Part shown: positions 33,201 to 45,000 of the stretch, one piece after another | Layout: each line of letters begins with the position of its first letter | How positions within the stretch are numbered: the stretch's first letter is position 1 | Source: Synanceia verrucosa | Taxonomy: Eukaryota > Chordata > Actinopteri > Perciformes > Synanceiidae | NCBI GenBank assembly: GCA_029721515.1 | Contig: CM056551.1 | Coordinates: 30,623,937-30,687,936 of the forward strand | DNA length: 64,000 bases | Direction of reading: 5' to 3' | The notes under the pieces: generated by a model | The model's database searches: none | The model's input: only the letters and a program-made list of their open reading frames with translations | What the model was told of the DNA's origin: nothing | Translations under genes and position numbers: made by a program

Positions 33201-36200
33201 TGACTGCTGTCTTTGCAGTGATCATTTAAAAGGTGATGAAGTACGTCCACAATGATGAGATATTTAATATAATATTAGTTTCTGTCAATTCCTGAACAGA
33301 AAAATGTGTTTCAGTGGTTGTTCTTCTGGATTAATTCCAGTGTTCTGGATCAAATTTGGTCTAAAAAGGTGAATTCAGTTTAAATTCCTGAAGAGTAGTG
33401 AACTCAGTAAGGAAGAAAGAGTCCAGTGAAGTGAAGGAGATGATGCTGGAGGCTCTGATAGGTCTGATAAACATCCTCAGACCTTCAGGAGCAGTGGCTG
33501 CTCTGTAAAAGTCCACGGAGCATCATGGTGGTAAAGCCTTATTTATGTGTGTCATCAATCAGGAGACAGGAAGTCATTTTTTTCTCTGATTTCTCCAGTT
33601 ATGTGACACTCAAGATGAGGTGAACCAAACTTTATCGAGCGGTGTGATCGGAGCAGGTAGGTCATGCACTTAAAGCCTCTCACCTTTCACTCGTTCTGCG
33701 TTTGTAGATGAAGATCTCTCTGTTCGTCGTTCTGCGTCTGTAGGTGAAGATCTCTCCGTTTGTCGTTCTGCGTTTGTAGATGAAGATCTCTCTGTTCGTC
33801 GTTCTGCGTCTGTAGGTGAAGATCTCTCCGTTTGTCGTTCTGCGTCTGTAGGTGAAGATCTCTCCGTTCGTCGTTCTGCGTTTGTAGATGAAGATCTCTC
33901 CGTTTGTTGTTCTGCGTTTGTAGGTGAAGATCTCTCCATTCGTCGCTCTGCGTCTGTAGGTGAAGATCTCTCCGTTCGTCGTTCTGCGTTTGTAGGTGAA
34001 GATCTCTCCGTTCGTCGCTCTGCGTTTGTAGGTGAAGATCTCTCCGTTCGTCGTTCTGCGTTTGTAGATGAAGATCTCTCTGTTCGTCGTTCTGCGTCTG
34101 TAGGTGAAGATCTCTCCGTTCGTCGTTCTGCGTTTGTAGATGAAGATCTCTCTGTTCGTTGTTCTGTTTGTAGATGAAGATCTCTCCGTTCGTCGTTCTG
34201 TTTGTAGATGAAGATCTCTCCATTCGTCGCTCTGCGTCTGTAGGTGAAGATCTCTCCGTTCGTCGTTCTGCGTTTGAAGGTGAAGATCTCTCCGTTCGTC
34301 GCTCTGCGTTTGTAGGTGAAGATCTCTCCGTTCGTCGTTCTGTGTTTGTAGATGAAGATCTCTCCGTTTGTCGTTCTGCGTTTGTAGGTGAAGATCTCTC
34401 CATTCGTCGCTCTGCGTCTGTAGGTGAAGATCTCTCCGTCCGTCGTTCTGCGTTTGTAGATGAAGATCTCTCCGTTCGTCGTTCTGCGTTTGTAGATGAA
34501 GATCTCTCCGTTCGTCGTTCTGCGTTCCAAGATGAAGATCTCTCCGTTCGTCGTTCTGCGTTCCAAGATGAAGATCTCTCCGTTCGTCGTTCTGCGTTCC
34601 AAGATGAAGATCTCTCCGTTCGTCGTTCTGCGTTCCAAGATGAAGATCTCTCCGTTCGTCGTTCTGCGCTTGTAGATGAAGATCTCCCCGTTCGTCGTTC
34701 TGCGTTTGTAGATGAAGATCTCTCCGTTCGTCGTTCTGCGTTTGTAGATGAAGATCTCTCCGTTCGTCGTTCTGCGTTTGTAGATGAAGATCTCTCCGTT
34801 CGTCGTTCTGCGTTTGTAGATGAAGATCTCTCCGTTCGTCGTTCTGCGTTTGTAGATGAAGATCTCTCCGTTCGTCGTTCTGCGTTTGTAGATGAAGATC
34901 TCTCCATTCGTCGTTCTGCGTTTGTAGATGATCTCTCCATTCGTCGTTCTGCGTTTGTAGATGAAGATCTCTCCGTTCGTCGTTCTGCGTTTGTAGATGA
35001 AGATCTCTCCATTCGTCGTTCTGCGTTTGTAGATGAAGATCTCTCCGTTCGTCGTTCTGCGTTTGCAGATGAAGATCTCTCCGTTCGTCGTTCTGCGTTT
35101 GCAGATGAAGATCTCTCCGTTCGTCGTTCTGCGTTCCAAGATGAAGATCTCTCCGTTCGTCGTTCTGCGTTTGTAGATGAAGATCTCTCCGTTCGTCGTT
35201 CTGCGTTTGTAGATGAAGATCTCTCCGTTCGTCGTTCTGCGTTTGTAGATGAAGATCTCTCCGTTCGTCGTTCTGCGTTTGCAGATGAAGATCTCTCCGT
35301 TCGTCGTTCTGCGTTTGCAGATGAAGATCTCTCCGTTCGTCGTTCTGCGTTCCAAGATGAAGATCTCTCCGTTCGTCGTTCTGCGCTTGTAGATGAAGAT
35401 CTCTCCGTTCGTCGTTCTGCGTTTGCAGATGAAGAGCTCTCCGTTCGTCGTTCTGCGTTTGCAGATGAAGATCTCTCCGTTCGTCGTTCTGCGTTCCAAG
35501 ATGAAGATCTCTCCGTTCGTCGTTCTGCGTTCCAAGATGAAGATCTCTCCGCTCGCCGCTCTATGCTCCAAGATGAAGATCTCTCCGCTCGCCGCTCTGC
35601 GCTTGTAGATGAAGATCTCCCGCTCGCCGTTCTGCGCTTTGTAGATGAAGATCTCTCCGTTCGTCGTTCTGCGCTTGTAGATGAAGATCTCACCGTTCGT
35701 CGTTCTGCGTTTGTAGATGAAGATCTCTCCGCTTGTCGCTCTGGCGCTTTGCAGATGAAGATCTCTCCGCTCGTCGTTTCTGCGTTTGCAGATGAAGATC
35801 TCTCCGCTCGCCGTTTCATGCGTTCCAAGATGAAGATCTCTCCGTTCGTCGTTCTGCGCTTGTAGATGAAGATCTCTCCGCTCGCCGTTCTGCGCTTGTA
35901 GATGAAGATCTCTCCGTTCGCCGTTCTGCGTTTGCAGATGAAGATCTCTCCGCTCGTCGTTTCTGGCGTTTGCAGATGAAGATCTCTCCGTTCGCCGTTT
36001 CTGGCTTTGCAGATGAAGATCTCTCCGCTCGCCGCTTCTGCGTTCCAAGATGAAGATCTCTCCGCTCGTCGCTCTGCGCTTGTAGATGAAGATCTCTCCG
36101 CTCGTCGTTCTGCGCTTGCAGATGAAGAGCTCTCCGCTCGCCGTTCTGCGTTTGCAGATGAAGATCTCTCCGCTCGCCGCTCTGCGTTCCAAGATGAAGA

Positions 36201-38039
36201 TCTCTCCGCTCGTCGTTCATGCGTTCCAAGATGAAGATCTCTCCGCTCGCCGTTCTATGCTCCAAGATGAAGATCTCTCCGTTCGTCGTTCTGCGCTTGT
36301 AGATGAAGATCTCCCCGTTCGTCGTTCTGCGTTTGTAGATGAAGATCTCTCCGTTCGTCGTTCTGCGTTTGTAGATGAAGATCTCTCCGTTCGTCGTTCT
36401 GCGTTTGTAGATGAAGATCTCTCCATTCGTCGTTCTGCGTTTGTAGATGATCTCTCCATTCGTCGTTCTGCGTTTGTAGATGAAGATCTCTCCATTCGTC
36501 GTTCTGCGCTTGTAGATGAAGATCTCTCCGTTCGTCGTTCTGCGTTTGCAGATGAAGAGCTCTCCGTTCGTCGTTCTGCGCTTGTAGATGAAGATCTCTC
36601 CGTTCGTCGTTCTGCGTTTGCAGATGAAGGTCTCTCCGCTCGCCGTTTCTGCGTTTGCAGATGAAGATCTTTCCGCTCGCCGTTTCTGCGTTCCAAGATG
36701 AAGATCTCTCCGCTCGCCGCTCTGCTCCAAGATGAAGATCTCTCCGCTCGCCGTTCTGGCGCTTTGTAGATGAAGATCTCCCGCTCGTCGCTCTGGCGTT
36801 GTAGATGAAGATCTCTCCGTTCGTCGTTCTGCGTTTGTAGATGAAGATCTCTCCGTTCGTCGTTCTGCGCTTGTAGATGAAGATCTCTCCGTTCGTCGTT
36901 CTGCGTTTGCAGATGAAGATCTCTCCGTTCGTCGTTCTGCGTTTGCAGATGAAGATCTCTCCGTTCGTCGTTCTGCGTTCCAAGATGAAGATCTCTCCGT
37001 TCGTCGTTCTGCGTTCCAAGATGAAGATCTCTCCGTTCGTCGTTCTGCGCTTGTAGATGAAGATCTCTCCGTTCGTCGTTCTGCGTTTGCAGATGAAGAT
37101 CTCTCCGGTCGTCGTTCTGGCGCTTTGCAGATGAAGATCTTTCCGCTCGTCGTTCTGCGTTTGTAGATGAAGATCTCTCCGCTCGCGTTCTGCGTTTGTA
37201 GATGAAGATCTCGCTGCTCGTCGTTCTGCGTTTGCAGATGAAGATCTCTCCGCTCTGCCGCTCTGCGCTTGTAGATGAAGATCTCTCCGCTCGCCGTTCT
37301 GCGCTTGTAGATGAAGATCTCTCCGCTCGCCGTTCTGCGTTTGTAGATGAAGATCTCTCCGTTCGTCGTTCTGCGTTTGTAGATGAAGATCTCTCCGTTC
37401 GTCGTTCTGCGTTTGTAGATGATCTCTCCGTTCGTCGTTCTGCGTTTGTAGATGAAGATCTCTCCGTTCGTCGTTCTGCGTTTGTAGATGAAGATCTCTC
37501 CGTTCGTCGTTCTGCGTTTGTAGATGAAGATCTCTCCGTTCGTCGTTCTGTTTGTAGATGAAGATCTCTCTGTTCGTTGTTCTGTGTTTGTAGATGAAGA
37601 TCTCTCCGTTCGTCGTTCTGTGTTTGTAGATGAAGATGTGGAGCAGTTGGAGGAGGAGCTGAAATCTATCCTGGAGGAGTCGAAGCCGGTTTCCATCTCC
37701 AGATTACCTGAAGTTCCAAATCGTGGTCTGCGACCCTCCGGCGAGCCGGCTCATGTTGGTGGTGACCTGCTCAGCTTCCTGCCGGCGGTTCCTTCCAGCC
37801 CAGTGGAGATCACCACTGAGCAGCTGGAGGAGGAGTTCCACCAGTTAATCCTCACAGATTCAGGTTTGCACTGTCACATCTGTCTTGTTTTATTTTTCCC
37901 TGTGATTAAATATGACGTGAAGGTAACATGTCGCTGCCTCTGTCCAGAATCTCCACAAAGGAAAATACCATCAGCAGCCAGGAGGTCAGAGACGACACCA
38001 ACAATGCAAGAAACTCTGCATCAACATGTCGGACTGTAA
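30299..38039 (+). CDS. chmp7: Charged multivesicular body protein 7 (ESCRT-III-related), complete
   Basis: CHMP7 joins an ESCRT-II-like N-terminus to an ESCRT-III-like C-terminus and recruits ESCRT-III to the reforming nuclear envelope with LEM2. Exons: 30299-30543, 30622-30793, 31034-31219, 31345-31478, 32317-32365, 32709-32828, 32913-33011, 33599-33656, 37630-37863, 37948-38039. Phases agree, giving 462 aa (human ~453). Landmarks are LPPEWDDDERMNF, NTTDWDSKM, the membrane-binding region SWGVGLLLIKPLKWTF, SDVDIGIYQL, GILDRIAQSQTDKM, AYQAGVSALRLSLKDVTVER, LVDQIQELCDTQDEV, and acidic C-terminal helices LEEELKSIL and LEEEFHQLIL (MIM-like). An in-frame ATG at 30251 would add 16 residues; I chose 30299 because family similarity starts there. 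Intron 8 is almost entirely a 36-bp array. Exon 5 has only 49 nt. Confidence 0.94.
31669..32200. repeat. Family C inverted pair (fold-back) in chmp7 intron 4
   Basis: The left arm at about 31676-31748 is the near-exact reverse complement of about 32040-32130, with core CTGAGTCTGTCAGCAGCAAC and GGACTGAAATGATC. The right copy continues to GACACTAAAACATGGGA near 32196, as at 16615-16860. It is either a fold-back element or two inverted insertions. It lies upstream of the 49-nt exon 5. Confidence 0.75.
33280..33370 (+). repeat. Dispersed repeat family B, copy 3
   Basis: Contains AATTCCTGAACAGAAAAATG, CAGTGGTTGTTCTTCTGGAT and CCAGTGTTCTGGATCAAAT, matching 660-745. Lies in chmp7 intron 7. Confidence 0.6.
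33690..37629 (+). repeat. 36-bp minisatellite made of copied 3' splice sites, ~109 units (chmp7 intron 8)
   Basis: The unit can be written as ATGAAGATCTCTCCGTTCG then TCGTTCTGCGTTTGTAG. The second half is a pyrimidine-rich tract ending in TAG; the first eight bases equal the start of exon 9 (ATGAAGAT at 37630). Variants end in TTGCAG or CCAAG, or read GTAGGTGAAG. Some units are 33 or 34 bp. The intron is 33657-37629, so only about 33 bases precede the array. Each unit also has an AGATCT. Long open frames on both strands here are by-products of the period. Confidence 0.97.
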
Positions 38040-38530
38040 CCCTGTGAGTTCACACATAACTGCACCAACACTGCTGAATCACAACTGTATGGATGCAGAA
38101 AAATGAAAACGAGGCACTTCCCTTCAAGAATTCAGAGAAAATGTTTTTTTTTTTATGACGAGGCATGCCAAAAAGGATTTTTAAAAAATATTTATCGTTG
38201 AAGTCGGAAGCCTTTGTGTTCTGAGGGATCACGAGTGAACATATTAACAATTTAAATAACTGAGGAATGTTTTTAATTTTTGACAGGAGTGAGAACAAGT
38301 GTACTTGTTGTTTTGTAGTGTTTCCCGTTGTCTTTGAATGATCCTCATTGAAAGTTCTGCATTAAGTGGCCTTTTGGACTGTAAATGTGAAAGTAAAGGT
38401 AATATCATGTCGAATGATTTAATCATAATAATATATTTAGCCTCAGTGTGACACATGTGAGGAGCCTGATGCCTGCCTAAAGTGAGTTCAACCAAATGTT
38501 TCCCAAAATAAACATTTATTTTACTCAGTC
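38040..38530 (+). other. chmp7: chmp7 3' UTR with poly(A) signal
   Basis: Sequence after the TAA at 38037-38039. AATAAA at 38507-38512, followed about 25 bases later by a GT-rich stretch (GTGTGTCGTGGTG), is a good cleavage signal. Confidence 0.7.
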
Positions 38531-39025
38531 TTGTGTGTCGTGGTGTTTCTGTGTGTTCATCTGTTCCAGAGGAGAAACCTCAGCTCATGATGGAGTTTTC
38601 AAGCTGCTCCAGTGATTCATAGATGCACCACACACTGTAGCAGGCTCTGAGATTTAATGACAGCAAAATCTAATTTAATCAGCATGTTTGATCCTTAGTT
38701 ACAGCTGCATTGTTAGTTTTCTGCTTCATGAGCCGTTAGCTCATCTCTGCTAACACATTTCAGACAGTTTGTTCTGTAATCCTCTGTATTCTGTTCAGTG
38801 TCCCACAGCTGAAGTATCGATGTTGTGTAATATGGATGTAACAACTTTGATCTCCTTTGTGTTATCTTACAGCATGTGTTATCTGGTTTATCAAATTCAC
38901 AAGGTTCATTTAAATACTCGTTCACACTGTCGGAGCTGGAGCTGACACTGAGTCTTTCTCAGTGTCTCTCTGTGTCCAGGGATTCACCTCTGGGGTCGAA
39001 CTGGTGAATGGACTGCTCCACTCTG
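38531..39025. other. Unassigned spacer between chmp7 and satellite
   Basis: Ordinary AT-rich noncoding sequence. No exon, RNA or clear repeat is seen. Confidence 0.5.
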
Positions 39026-39029
39026 ACTG

Positions 39030-42000
39030 AAGGTATGTTATTATACTACAATTTCATTCAGAATGCATTAATAAATCATTTTGAAGGCTTTTGACGCTTG
39101 ATTTTTTTTTTTTTAAATACTGTAATATGGCATTTTTTCCAAATTTTAGACATGCTAAAATCCAAGTTATTTCAAAAAAATTGTGTCATTGAACATTGTA
39201 TAATTAATTTTTACGACTTTTCTTTGAAAATTAGACTTCTTCAACTTCTTTTCGACAGACTATAATATAACATTTTTCCCCAATTATTAGAGATGCGAAA
39301 TATGGCAAATTTTCAATTCATGTCAAAAAAGTATACCACTATTTATTCACAATACGATAATAAGTAATTTCTTGACATTTGAAAATTTGACTTTTTCAAC
39401 TTTTTTTGACATACTATAGTATGGCATTTTTTCTAAAATGATATGTTAAAAAATGGCGAATTTTCAGCTTATTTTGAGAAATTATACCATAATTTCATTC
39501 AAAATGCTGTAATAAGTAATTTTGACAACTTTTCTTGAAATTTGAAAATTTGACTTTTTTTGACATACTATAGTATGGCATTTTTTAAACAAATTTAGAT
39601 ATGTTAAAATATGGCGAACATTCAACTTATTTCGAGAAATTATATCATAATTTCATTCAAAATGCTGTAATAAGCCATTTTGACGACTTTTCCAGACATT
39701 TGAAAATTTGACTTTTTCAACCTTTTTTCGACACACTATAGTTAGCATTTTTTCTAAAATTTTAGATATGTTAAAATATGGCAAATTTTCAACTTATTTC
39801 GAGAAATTATACCATAATTTCATTCAAAATGCTGTAATAAGTCATTTTGACAACTTTTCTTGACATTTGAAAATTTGCACTTTTCAACGTTTTTTCGACA
39901 TACTATAGTATGGCATTTTTTCTAAAATTTTAGATATGTTAAAATATGGCGAATATTCTACTTATTTCGAGAAATTATATCATAATTTCATTCAAAATGC
40001 TGTAATAAGCCATTTTGACGACTTTTTCAGACATTTGAAAATTTGACTTTTTCAACCTTTTTTCGACATACTATAGTATGGCATTTTTTCTAAAATTTTA
40101 GATATGTTAAAATATGGCGAATATTCTACTTATTTCGAGAAATTATACCATAATTTCATTCAAAATGCTGTAATAAGACATTTTGACAACTTTTCTTGAC
40201 ATTCGAAAATTTGACTTTTTCAACCTTTTTTCGACATACTATAGTATGGCATTTTTTCTAAAATTTTAGATATGTTAAAATATGGCGAATATTCTACTTA
40301 TTTCGAGAAATTATATCATAATTTCATTCAAAATGCTGTAATAAGCCATTTTGACGACTTTTTCAGACATTTGAAAATTTGACTTTTTCAACCTTTTTTC
40401 GACATACTATAGTATGGCATTTCTTAAACAAATTTAGATATGTTAAAATATGGCGAACTTTCAACTTATTTCGAGAAATTATACCATAATTTCATTCAAA
40501 GTACTGTAATAAGTCATTTTGACAACTTTTCTAGACATTTGAAAATTTGACTTTTTCGATTTTTTTTGACATACTATAGTATTGCATTTTTTTCTAAAAT
40601 TTTAGGTATGTTAAAATATGGCAAATTTTCAACTTATTTCGAGAAATTATACCATAATTTCATTCAAAATGCTATAATAAGTCATTTTGACAACTTTTCT
40701 TAACATTTGAAAATTTGGCTTTTTCTGAGTTTTTTTGACATACTATAGTATGGCATTTTTTCTAAAATTTTAGATATGTTAAAATATGGTGAATTTTCAA
40801 CTTATTTCGAGAAATTATACCATAATTTCATTCAAAATGCTATAATAAGTCATTTTGACAACTTTTCTTGACATTTGAAAATTTGGCTTTTTCTGAGTTT
40901 TTTTGACATACTATAGTATGGCATTTTTTCTAAAATTTTAGATATGTTAAAATATGGTGAATTTTCAACTTATTTCGAGAAATTATACCATAATTTCATT
41001 CAAAATGCTATAGTAAGTCATTTTGACAACTTTTCTTGACATTTGAAAATTTGCACTTTTCGACGTTTTTTCGACATACTATAGTATGGCATTTTTTCTA
41101 AAATTTTAGATATGTTAAAATATGGCGAATATTCTACTTATTTCGAGAAATTATATCATAATTTCATTCAAAATGCTGTAATAAGCCATTTTGACGACTT
41201 TTTCAGACATTTGAAAATTTGACTTTTTCAACCTTTTTTCGACATACTATAGTATGGCATTTCTTAAACAAATTTAGATATGTTAAAATGTGGCGAACTT
41301 TCAACTTATTTCGAGAAATTATACCATAATTTCATTCAAAGTACTGTAATAAGTCATTTTGACAACTTTTCTAGACATTTGAAAATTTGACTTTTTCGAT
41401 TTTTTTTGACATACTATAGTATTGCATTTTTTTCTAAAATTTTAGATATGTTAAAATATGGCAAATTTTCAACTTATTTCGAGAAATTATACCATAATTT
41501 CATTCAAAATGCTATAATAAGTCATTTTGACAACTTTTCTTGACATTTGAAAATTTGCACTTTTCAACGTTTTTTCGACATACTATAGTATGGCATTTTT
41601 TGTAAAATTTTAGACATGTTAAAATATTATGAATTTTCAACTTATTTTGAGAAATTATACCATAATTTCATTGAAAATGCTGTAATAAGTCATCTTGACA
41701 ACTTTTCTTGACATTTGAAAATTTGACTTTTTCGATTTTTTTTTGACATACTATAGTATGGCATTTTTTAAACAAATTTAGACATGTTAAAATATTATGA
41801 ATTTTCAACATATTTCGAGAAATTATACCATAATTTCATTCAAAGTGCTGTAATAAGTCATTTTGACAACTTTTCTTGAAATTTTAAAATTTGACTTTTT
41901 CTGTGTTTTTTCGACATACTATAGTATGGCATTTTTTAAACAAATTTAGATATGTTAAAATATGGCGAATTTTCAACTTATTTCAAGAAATTATACCATA

Positions 42001-45000
42001 ATTTCATTCAAAATGTTGTAATAAGACATTTTGACAACTTTTCTTGACATTTGAAAATTTGCACTTTTCAACGTTTTTTTGACATACTATAGTATGGCAT
42101 TTTTTCTAAAATTTTAGATATGTTAAAATATGGCGAATATTCTACTTATTTCGAGAAATTATATCATAATTTCATTCAAAATGCTGTAATAAGCCATTTT
42201 GACGACTTTTTCAGACATTTGAAAATTTGACTTTTTCAACCTTTTTTCAACATACTATAGTATGGCATTTTTTAAACAAATTTAGATATGTTAAAATATG
42301 GCGAATATTCTACTTATTTCGAGAAATTATACCATAATTTCATTCAAAATGCTGTAATAAGTCATTCTGACAACTTTTCTTGACATTTGAAAATTTGGCT
42401 TTTTCTGAGTTTTTTTTTGACATACTATAGTATGGCATTTTTTCTAAAATTTTAGATACGTTAAAATATGGCAAATTTTCAACTTATTTTGAGAAATTAT
42501 ACCATAATTTCATTGAAAATGCTGTAATAATTCATCTTGACAACTTTTCTTGACATTTGAAAATTTGGCTTTTTCGATTTTTTTTCGACATACTATAGTA
42601 TGGCATTTTTTCTAAAATTTTAGATATGTTAAAATATGGCAAATTTTCAACTTATTTCGAGAAATTATACCATAATTTCATTGAAAATGCTGTAATAAGT
42701 CATTTTGACAACTTTTCTTGACATTTGAAAATTTGCACTTTTCAACGTTTTTTCGACATACTATAGTATGGCATTTTTTCTAAAATTTTAGATATGTTAA
42801 AATATGGCGAATATTCTACTTATTTCGAGAAATTATACCATAATTTCATTCAAAATGCTGTAATAAATCATTTTGACAACTTTTCTTGACATTTGAAAAT
42901 TTGACTTTTTGGGTGTTTTTTCAACATGCTATAGTATGGCATTTTTTGTGAAATTTTAGATATGTTAAAATATTATGAATTTTCAACTTATTTCGAGAAA
43001 TTATACCATAATTTCATTCAAAGTACTGTAAGAAGTCATTTTGACAGCTTTTATTGACATTTAAAAATTTGACTTTTTCCACTTTTTTCGACATACTATA
43101 GTATGGCATTTTTTAAACAAATTTAGATATGTTAAAATATGGCGAATTTTCAACTTATTTCGAGAAATTATATCATAATTTCAGTCAAAATGCTGTAATA
43201 AGTCATTTTGACGACTTTTTCAGACATTTGAAAATTTGGCTTTTTCTGAGTTTTTTTTTGACATACTATAGTATGGCATTTTTTCTAAAATTTTAGATAT
43301 GTTAAAATATGGCAAATATTCAACTTATTTTGAGAAATTACACCATAATTTCATTGAAAATGCTGTAATAAGTCATCTTGACAACTTTTCTTGACATTTG
43401 AAAATTTGACTTTTTCGATTTTTTTTCGACATACTATAGTATGGCATTTTTTAAACAAATTTAGATATGTTAAAATATGGCAAATATTCTACTTATTTCG
43501 AGAAATTATACCATAATTTCATTCAAAATGCTGTAATAAGACATTTTGACAACTTTTCTTGACATTTGAAAATTTGACTTTTTGGGTGTTTTTTCAACAT
43601 GCTATAGTATGGCATTTTTTGTGAAATTTTAGATATGTTAAAATATTATGAATTTTCAACTTATTTCGAGAAATTATACCATAATTTCATTCAAAGTACT
43701 GTAATAAGTCATTTTGACAGCTTTTATTGACATTTAAAAATTTGACTTTTTCCACTTTTTTCGACATACTATAGTATGGCATTTTTTCTAAAATTTTAGA
43801 TATGTTAAAATGTGGCGAACTTTCAACTTATTTCGAGAAATTATACCATAATTTCATTCAAAATGCTGTAATAAGTAATTTTGTCAACTTTTCTTGACAT
43901 TTTAAAATTTGCACTTTTCAACGTTTTTTCGACATACTATAGTATGGCATTTTTTCTAAAATTTTAGATATGTTAAAATATGGCGAATATTCTACTTATT
44001 TCGAGAAATTATATCATAATTTCATTCAAAATGCTGTAATAAGCCATTTTGACGACTTTTTCAGACATTTGAAAATTTGACTTTTTCAACGTTTTTTCGA
44101 CATACTATAGTATGGCATTTTTTCTAAAATTTTAGATATGTTAAAATATGGCGAATATTCTACTTATTTCGAGAAATTATACCATCATTTCATTCAAAAT
44201 GCTGTAATAAGACATTTTGACAACTTTTCTTGACATTCGAAAATTTGACTTTTTCAACGTTTTTTCGACATACTATAGTATGGCATTTTTTCTAAAATTT
44301 TAGATATGTTAAAATATGGCGAATATTCTACTTATTTCGAGAAATTATACCATCATTTCATTCAAAATGCTGTAATAAGCCATTTTGACGACTTTTTCAG
44401 ACATTTGAAAATTTGACTTTTTCAACCTTTTTTCGACATACTATAGTATGGCATTTCTTAAACAAATTTAGATATGTTAAAATGTGGCGAACTTTCAACT
44501 TATTTCGAGAAATTATACCATAATTTCATTCAAAGTACTGTAAGAAGTCATTTTGACAACTTTTCTAGACATTTGAAAATTTGACTTTTTCGATTTTTTT
44601 TGACATACTATAGTATTGCATTTTTTTCTAAAATTTTAGATATGTTAAAATATGGCAAATTTTCAACTTATTTCGAGAAATTATACCATAATTTCATTCA
44701 AAATGCTATAATAAGTCATTTTGACAACTTTTCTTGACATTTGAAAATTTGCACTTTTCAACGTTTTTTCGACATACTATAGTATGGCATTTTTGGGGCG
44801 GCAGTAGCTCAGTCTGTAGTGACTTGGGCTGGGAATCGGAGGGTCGCCAGTTCAAGTCCAGGTCGGACCAAAAATGTGGAGAGTGGACTGGTAGCTGGAG
44901 AGGTGCCAGTTCCTCCTCCTGGGCACTGCCGAGGTTGCCCTTGAGCAAGGCACCGAACCCCCAACTGCTCGGGGCGCCTGGATAAGGGGCAGCTCCCTCA

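Noticed and set aside
34174..35865. 563-residue plus-strand frame VDEDLSVRRSAF repeated
   Set aside because: Same array. It is separated from CHMP7 exon 9 by frame breaks and a stop near 37559, so it is not a continuous protein.
33690..37629. CRISPR-like array (36-bp repeats)
   Set aside because: Units are directly joined without unique spacers, and the setting is a vertebrate intron.
33670..37696. Very long minus-strand open frames (up to 840 residues) rich in ERRTERSSS / GEIFIYKRR
   Set aside because: They read the 36-bp array, whose unit length is a multiple of three. They have no unique sequence, promoter or splice context, and lie antisense in an intron.
44795..44870. A tRNA gene
   Set aside because: A- and B-box words are present, but there is no acceptor-stem pairing and the sequence continues into a SINE body and tail.
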